DNA of 9,623 bases from contig JAERRP010000827.1 of NCBI GenBank assembly GCA_016735415.1, positions 1 to 9,623 on the forward strand. The letters are read 5' to 3'. The stretch is from Desulfobacterales bacterium (lineage in GTDB: Bacteria; Desulfobacterota; Desulfobacteria; Desulfobacterales; UBA5852). The position numbers and the translations under genes are program-made. The notes under the pieces were generated by a model. The model searched no databases, had not been told where the DNA came from, and was given only the letters and a program-made list of their open reading frames with translations. Positions 5,750-9,623 of the stretch are shown piece after piece; the stretch's first letter is position 1, and every line of letters begins with the position of its first letter.

Positions 5750-6700
5750 TCAGGGCCTGCGGATTTCAAACGTCGGTGTGGTAACGGTCGCAGGCATCCG
5801 ATCCCATCGGGAGGCACAGAACCGGGCCTCAATGTCGTAGCGCCCCGGCGGCAGGTTAGCGGGCAGCCGCCAGCGGATGAAGGCCATTTGATCGATATCG
5901 GCCAGGGAGGGACAGGCTCCCTTGACGGGTACGGCGAATTCCGGACGAAAGGTGATCGTCTGAACGACCGCGCCCGATTCCGACCGGCGGCGCAGGTCAA
6001 ACGCGGCCGCCACACCGATCGGGAAAGCGGTCATGCGGATAAATCGCATGGTCACCACGGCCTGCGGTGGATAAATATCAAAATCCGTCACCATACCGAT
6101 CAACTTGTTGTCGTCCGTAAGGCCCGTGCCCACCCCCGAGGTTTTTTCGTCCCAGTAACGGGCCGGTCCCACGTCGACATGAACGGTGGCCCCGTGATAG
6201 TAACCGGTGCCGCCGAAGCCGAGCGCCTTGACCTTGGCCCAGACCTGTCGGGACGGCACCCCCTCCATGATAAAATCCGCGGCCATCCCGTATTGATGCA
6301 GGCTGGCCTTGGCGGCCAGACCGCCTCCCTGGCGAACCTTCCGGTTGTAGGCCGGACTGCGGTAGCCGGAGGTAATGGTGATCCGGGCCCCCGGACCCAG
6401 GTGGTCTTCCAGGTAGTCCAGGAATTCGATCAGCCGCAGGGCCAGTCGCGGGCGCTCGGGCGCATAGGGAGCGTCGAATACACGGTAGACGGCTTGAAGG
6501 GCACCGGCTTCATAGCGGCCGGAGGCATTTCGGTAGACGCCCTCGAAGGCGGCCCCGTTTTTCCGGCCCACAAGACGGATGTGACCGTCACCGCTATAGA
6601 AAAAGCGTGCGTCCGCCCGAACCCCCGCAGCCAGCGGTAGCAGCAGCAAAACCGCCAGGCCCCAGGCAGGCAGCCATTGGTTTGTCCGGAATCCTGTCAT
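5750..6700 (-). CDS. Secreted M15/DUF882-type zinc peptidase, probable murein peptidase
   Basis: 316 residues from ATG 6700. A typical Sec signal follows: basic start, WLPAWGLAVLLLLPLAAG core, and a likely cut after V-R-A (about 27-29), so the protein acts in the periplasm. The catalytic domain (about 82-184) carries the M15A/DUF882 (YcbK-like) pattern: ITITSGYRSPAYNRKV (107-122), SLHQYGMAADF (133-143) with H135 and D142, and TGYYHGATVHVDVGPARYW (165-183) with H174 and D176, the expected zinc and catalytic residues. Family members cleave peptides of the cell wall or are thought to. Residues 190-316 form an extra beta-rich domain that I cannot name, with two cysteines (263, 295) that could form a disulfide. 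No ribosome site stands out at ATG 6700, ATG 6718 or GTG 6748; the signal peptide favours 6700, and a GC hairpin covers the upstream two. It follows mltD by 104 bases. Confidence 0.88.
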   Translation of the reverse strand: MTGFRTNQWLPAWGLAVLLLLPLAAGVRADARFFYSGDGHIRLVGRKNGAAFEGVYRNASGRYEAGALQAVYRVFDAPYAPERPRLALRLIEFLDYLEDHLGPGARITITSGYRSPAYNRKVRQGGGLAAKASLHQYGMAADFIMEGVPSRQVWAKVKALGFGGTGYYHGATVHVDVGPARYWDEKTSGVGTGLTDDNKLIGMVTDFDIYPPQAVVTMRFIRMTAFPIGVAAAFDLRRRSESGAVVQTITFRPEFAVPVKGACPSLADIDQMAFIRWRLPANLPPGRYDIEARFCASRWDRMPATVTTPTFEIRRP

Positions 6701-6720
6701 TTCAGCCGCTTGATCCATTC

Positions 6721-6744
6721 GCGGGCGGGGATGCGCCCGCCCGC
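6721..6744. repeat. GC-only 9-base hairpin between mltD and the peptidase gene
   Basis: GCGGGCGGG (6721-6729) pairs perfectly with CCCGCCCGC (6736-6744) around a 6-base loop. It lies between the mltD stop and the peptidase start on the minus strand. No T tract follows, so simple termination is unlikely. It could stabilise the mltD message 3' end, reduce read-through, or hinder the upstream start codons of the peptidase. Confidence 0.5.
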
Positions 6745-6804
6745 ACACGTGTCTGGGATGTCATCTTTCAGGTGCAGGAAAGACCATTTCTGGACATATA
6801 CAAG

Positions 6805-8910
6805 CTAATCCTCGGCCGGGATCTCCGCAACATCATCCGGGGTCACGGTGCCGGGATCGCCGGCGTCGGTTTTTTCGATGACCGGAATTATCAACTTCTG
6901 CCGGATTCGCAAATCCGCCAGATCGATCTCCGCGTTGTAGTGCTTCAGAAGCCACAGCGGTATGTCGAATTTTTCCCGGCACAGGGCCCAGTAGCTGTCC
7001 CCGCGCCGTACCCGGTAGGCGTCCAGTTCGCCGACCCGGTAGACCGCAAAGAAATCTTCCTGCAGGCGCTTGTGGAATTCGTAGCGGTTTTCCTCAAAAA
7101 GCGCTTCTGTGGTCCGGTGCAGCGGTATCTTGACCTTCTGGTGCAGGTGCAGGGTCCGGCCGTAGGGCAATCCGTTCAACCGCCGGATCGCCTGCGTGCG
7201 TACGCCGGCCCATTCGGCGTAGTGTCCTAGGGTTTCCTCCACTTCCACCTGCAGGATCCCCACCGGCTGGCCTTTGATCGCCATAATGCGCTCGAAAAGC
7301 ACGTCGGCGGCGACAATTTCGGCACTGGGTGCCTGCCGGGCCGTCGCCGGTGTTTTGGCAACCTTTTCTTCCGCCCTTTCAGGCGACGGCAGAGGCACGA
7401 CGGAGGCCAGCATGGGACGGGGCATTTCCACAGGGATTGGCGCTTGCGGTTCAGACACCACTGGCGGCTCCGGGGGGCTTTGCGGCTTGGGTGGGCGGAC
7501 CGCCGTTTGAGGGCGCGGGCGGCTTGCCGCGCCCCTGTCCGCCACCAGCGTCGGCGTCGATAACGGTAACGGCGGGGGTTTGGCCGCCACGGTTTCATCC
7601 GGCAGGGGGATACGCAGGGTCTGCCTGGGGTAGATGGTGGCCCGCCGGTTCAAATTGTTGGCGGCAATCAGGTCGGCCAGACGAACGCGGTTGGCGCGGG
7701 CGATTTTACCGGCCGTATCGCCGCGCTGGACGGTGTAAAACCGGCTGCGCTTCTGCGACGCCAGGTAAAGCGTGGGCGGAATAACCGCCAATTCGGAATC
7801 GTTGCCGGCGGCCATGGTCAGGCGCAGGTGGTAGCCCTTGGGAACATGTTTCTGCCCGTTGATCACCGGCGAGCGCAGGGCCGGGTTCACGGCTTTCAGC
7901 GCTGCCGGGGCAATCTTGAAGTGGGCGCTCAGATCCTCAAAACGGGCATAGCCCGCCAGAACAACGGTATGGAAAGGTGTCGGCTGATCCGTGGGCAAAG
8001 CGTCAAAATATTGATGCGGGTTGGCGGCCACTTGACGGGCGGCCAGGAATTCGGAGTAGAAATTGCGCGAAGCGAACTTAAAAGTACGGCTGCGATAGGA
8101 GCGAAATATGGCCGGGTAGTCGTCGTGCTTGCGTTTGGCGCGCGCCAAACCGGAAGCGCCGTGATTATAAGCCGTTATGGCCAGGGGCCAGCTGCCCAGC
8201 CGATCGTGGTTTTCCTTGAGCAGCCGGGCGGCGGCATGGGTCGCCCGAATGGGATCGCGGCGTTCGTCGACCTCATACCCCACGGTCATGAAACGCCTGC
8301 CGGTCGAACGCGTAAACTGCCAGATGCCGGCCGCCCCAAACTTACTGTAAGCCTTGGGATTGAAGGACGACTCCACATGCGGCAGGTAGGCCAGATCTTC
8401 CGGTACCCCGTAGGATTTCAAAATGGTCCGGATCTCGTCGATATAAGCCCCGGAGCGGGTCAGTCCGGCCATGAAACGGTTCTTCTGGCCGATCTGGCAT
8501 CGCACCCGGCTGGACGCGCGCCGGAATTCCCTGGCACCGGCACCCGGTCCGAACAGGGCGGCCACCCGCCGGGCTTCGGAATTCCCGGTTCGGGGATCGG
8601 CGGCCAGACGTTTTAACAGGCTCTGGTATTTCACCCGGGCTCGCTTCATGCGCTTGCGATTGATTTTACGGGCCCCCGGGGCATCATGGGGCTTGAGCAC
8701 AATGACTTCGTATACGATGCCGAGATCGGTGCTGTCGTGCACGATCGCCCGGGTCGTGGGGTATTCCGTGTAGACTTTTTTCCAAAAGGATACATTGGGC
8801 TGGATTTCCTCATAGATTGGAAAGGGCTCCGCCGCCAGCGCAAGGACCAACCCCAGATGGATAAAAACAAACGTCAGGCTTGCCAATAGTTTTACAGATA
8901 GCCGGTGCAT
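6805..8910 (-). CDS. mltD: MltD-type membrane-bound lytic murein transglycosylase with LysM repeats
   Basis: 701 residues from ATG 8910, chosen because AAGGAAA lies ten bases upstream and an N-terminal signal sequence (LLASLTFVFIHLGLVLALAA, 8-27) follows at once. I see no lipobox cysteine, so it is likely free in the periplasm or held by the signal helix. The GH23/SLT domain (about 155-300) has the catalytic E180 in AYLPHVESSFNPKA, then FGAAGIWQFTRSTGRRF (191-207) and AITAYNHGASGL (244-255). Lytic transglycosylases cleave glycan strands of peptidoglycan to give 1,6-anhydro ends. LysM domains, which bind the wall, lie at 389-435 (FYTVQRGDTAGKIA) and 630-677 (AYRVRRGDSYWALC), with a degenerate one at about 550-596. 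A proline-rich linker (about 437-530) separates the first from the others. The front part (30-150) is an extension before the catalytic domain. It probably forms an operon with the M15 peptidase downstream. Confidence 0.93.
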   Translation of the reverse strand: MHRLSVKLLASLTFVFIHLGLVLALAAEPFPIYEEIQPNVSFWKKVYTEYPTTRAIVHDSTDLGIVYEVIVLKPHDAPGARKINRKRMKRARVKYQSLLKRLAADPRTGNSEARRVAALFGPGAGAREFRRASSRVRCQIGQKNRFMAGLTRSGAYIDEIRTILKSYGVPEDLAYLPHVESSFNPKAYSKFGAAGIWQFTRSTGRRFMTVGYEVDERRDPIRATHAAARLLKENHDRLGSWPLAITAYNHGASGLARAKRKHDDYPAIFRSYRSRTFKFASRNFYSEFLAARQVAANPHQYFDALPTDQPTPFHTVVLAGYARFEDLSAHFKIAPAALKAVNPALRSPVINGQKHVPKGYHLRLTMAAGNDSELAVIPPTLYLASQKRSRFYTVQRGDTAGKIARANRVRLADLIAANNLNRRATIYPRQTLRIPLPDETVAAKPPPLPLSTPTLVADRGAASRPRPQTAVRPPKPQSPPEPPVVSEPQAPIPVEMPRPMLASVVPLPSPERAEEKVAKTPATARQAPSAEIVAADVLFERIMAIKGQPVGILQVEVEETLGHYAEWAGVRTQAIRRLNGLPYGRTLHLHQKVKIPLHRTTEALFEENRYEFHKRLQEDFFAVYRVGELDAYRVRRGDSYWALCREKFDIPLWLLKHYNAEIDLADLRIRQKLIIPVIEKTDAGDPGTVTPDDVAEIPAED

Positions 8911-8939
8911 ACAGGCGTTTCCTTGTCTGATGGGAATAG

Positions 8940-8968
8940 GTTGTATTCGATAGCTAAAATTAAAGCAA
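8940..8968 (-). promoter_or_regulatory. Candidate sigma-70 promoter for mltD
   Basis: On the minus strand TTGCTT (8968-8963) and TACAAC (8945-8940) are 17 bases apart, in a short AT-rich patch within GC-rich sequence. Transcription would start near 8933, about 22 bases before the mltD ATG. Both elements differ from consensus but spacing and position are ideal. Confidence 0.45.
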
Positions 8969-9076
8969 TTTCCATACCATGCACTGCCCAATCGGCGCCA
9001 CGGACCCTGCGTCCTCGGGGTTGACCGGCTGGGCGATGAAGATGAAACCGTCACCGGCCAACCGGCGTGGACCGGG

Positions 9077-9623
9077 TTAGAGGAAAAACAGGCTCAGCTG
9101 GGGCCAGTAGGTGATCATCAAAACGGACACCATCAGCACAAGCATGAAGGGGATGGTGGCCCGATAAAGCGTGGCGACCGGTTTTTCAAAGCGGTAGCTG
9201 GCGATAAACAGATTCATGCCGACCGGGGGGGTAAAATAGCCGATCTGCATATTGGCCAGAAAAATGATGCCGAGATGGACTGGATTGACGCCGTAGCTGA
9301 CGGCCACGGGCAGAATCAAGGGCACCATGATGACCAGCGCTGAAAAAATATCCAGAATGGCCCCCAGCAGGAGAAGCAGGAGATTGAGAAGGATCAGGAA
9401 AACGATTTTATCGCTGACGTGCTGCTGGATCAGGTTGAACAAGCGCGTGGGAACCTCCGCGTCGATCAGATAGTTGGTGAAGGCCAGGGACACCCCCAGA
9501 ATCAGAAGGATTCCCCCCACCATCACCATGGTATCGCGCATGATCGCGGGAAGTTCGCCCAGGCTGATTTCCCGGTAGATGAAGACTTCCACCACCACCA
9601 CACACGCCGCCGTGATAATGGCC
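9077..9623 (-). CDS. dctM: TRAP transporter large permease, DctM family (C-terminal part)
   Basis: The reading is open to the right edge and ends at 9077, giving about 181 residues of the C-terminal part; full DctM proteins are about 425 residues. It is highly hydrophobic with about four membrane segments: TMVMVGGILLILGVSLAF, KIVFLILLNLLLLLLGAILD, ALVIMVPLILPVAV and a last one ending YWPQLSLFFL. The strongest signature is QIGYFTPPVGMNLFIASY, the G-Y-x-T-P-P-V-G motif of TRAP large permeases; LGAILDIFSALVIMVPLILP also matches. TRAP systems import organic acids such as C4-dicarboxylates, sialic acids or amino-acid derivatives, using an ion gradient and a periplasmic binding protein. The binding protein and small permease genes should lie beyond the right edge. 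The substrate cannot be told from this subunit. A 166-base gap, with no clear terminator, separates it from mltD. Confidence 0.92.
   Translation of the reverse strand, partial: AIITAACVVVVEVFIYREISLGELPAIMRDTMVMVGGILLILGVSLAFTNYLIDAEVPTRLFNLIQQHVSDKIVFLILLNLLLLLLGAILDIFSALVIMVPLILPVAVSYGVNPVHLGIIFLANMQIGYFTPPVGMNLFIASYRFEKPVATLYRATIPFMLVLMVSVLMITYWPQLSLFFL

Noticed and set aside
5690..6640. A 316-residue open reading on the plus strand opposite the M15 peptidase gene
   Set aside because: It is antisense to a protein with a clear signal peptide and zinc-site motifs; the translation is proline/arginine/glycine-rich without domain pattern.
7828..8616. A 262-residue open reading on the plus strand opposite mltD
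   Set aside because: It is antisense to the GH23 catalytic domain, whose motifs are unmistakable; shadow frame.
8911..9054. A 48-residue N-terminal extension of mltD
   Set aside because: It would bury the signal sequence inside the protein and crosses a likely promoter; ATG 8910 has a ribosome site and an immediate signal peptide.
9019..9063. Inverted repeat GGTTGACCGG / CCGGCCAACC after dctM as a terminator
   Set aside because: The loop is 25 bases, the arms carry a mismatch and no T tract follows on the minus strand.
1..9623. CRISPR array, insertion sequence, phage genes or toxin-antitoxin pair
   Set aside because: I saw no regularly spaced repeats, no transposase or integrase motifs and no paired small genes. 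The window reads as ordinary chromosome with a few unusual spots.

Overview
The window looks like a stretch of chromosome from a GC-rich anaerobic Gram-negative bacterium. The best guess is a sulfate-reducing Desulfobacterota relative of the Desulfosarcina/Desulfatitalea type. This is inferred from gene content (an oxygen-sensitive 2-hydroxyacyl-CoA dehydratase-type protein, a TRAP transporter, a MltD-type transglycosylase with an extended N-terminal region) and codon style, not from a marker gene. No rRNA, tRNA, insertion sequence, prophage gene or CRISPR array is visible.

Layout, left to right. (1) 1-1071, minus strand: a MarR-family regulator followed, with a 4-base ATGA overlap, by the start of a 2-hydroxyacyl-CoA dehydratase/benzoyl-CoA reductase-type subunit that runs off the left edge. 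A well-formed promoter overlapped by three TACGTA boxes precedes marR. (2) 1272-1778, plus strand: a SlyD-type FKBP prolyl isomerase with a cysteine-rich tail. (3) 1850-2161, minus: the first ~100 residues of an aspartokinase, ending in a premature stop; almost certainly a gene remnant. (4) 2198-2944, minus: a spermidine-synthase-fold protein, probably not a true aminopropyltransferase. (5) 3078-3974, minus: a 298-residue protein I do not recognise, with a terminator-like hairpin downstream. (6) 3975-4402: a 428-base divergent intergenic region with a candidate promoter, a 15-base tandem repeat over it, and a long structured leader. (7) 4403-5653+stop, plus: a TPR-repeat protein. (8) 5750-8910, minus: two cell-wall enzymes, an upstream LysM-containing lytic transglycosylase (MltD type) and a downstream secreted M15/DUF882-type peptidase. 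(9) 9077-9623, minus: the C-terminal part of a TRAP transporter large permease (DctM), whose start lies beyond the right edge.

How the genes work together: the clearest unit is marR plus the dehydratase-type gene, where overlap and operator layout suggest an autoregulated operon. The mltD/M15 pair is a plausible periplasmic peptidoglycan-remodelling pair: one cuts glycan strands, the other trims peptides. The remaining genes look like unrelated housekeeping or accessory genes. I did not find a convincing new multi-gene system. The points most worth checking are the unrecognised 298-residue protein, the repeat-covered promoter and long leader at 4092-4402, the triple TACGTA operator, and the aspartokinase remnant.
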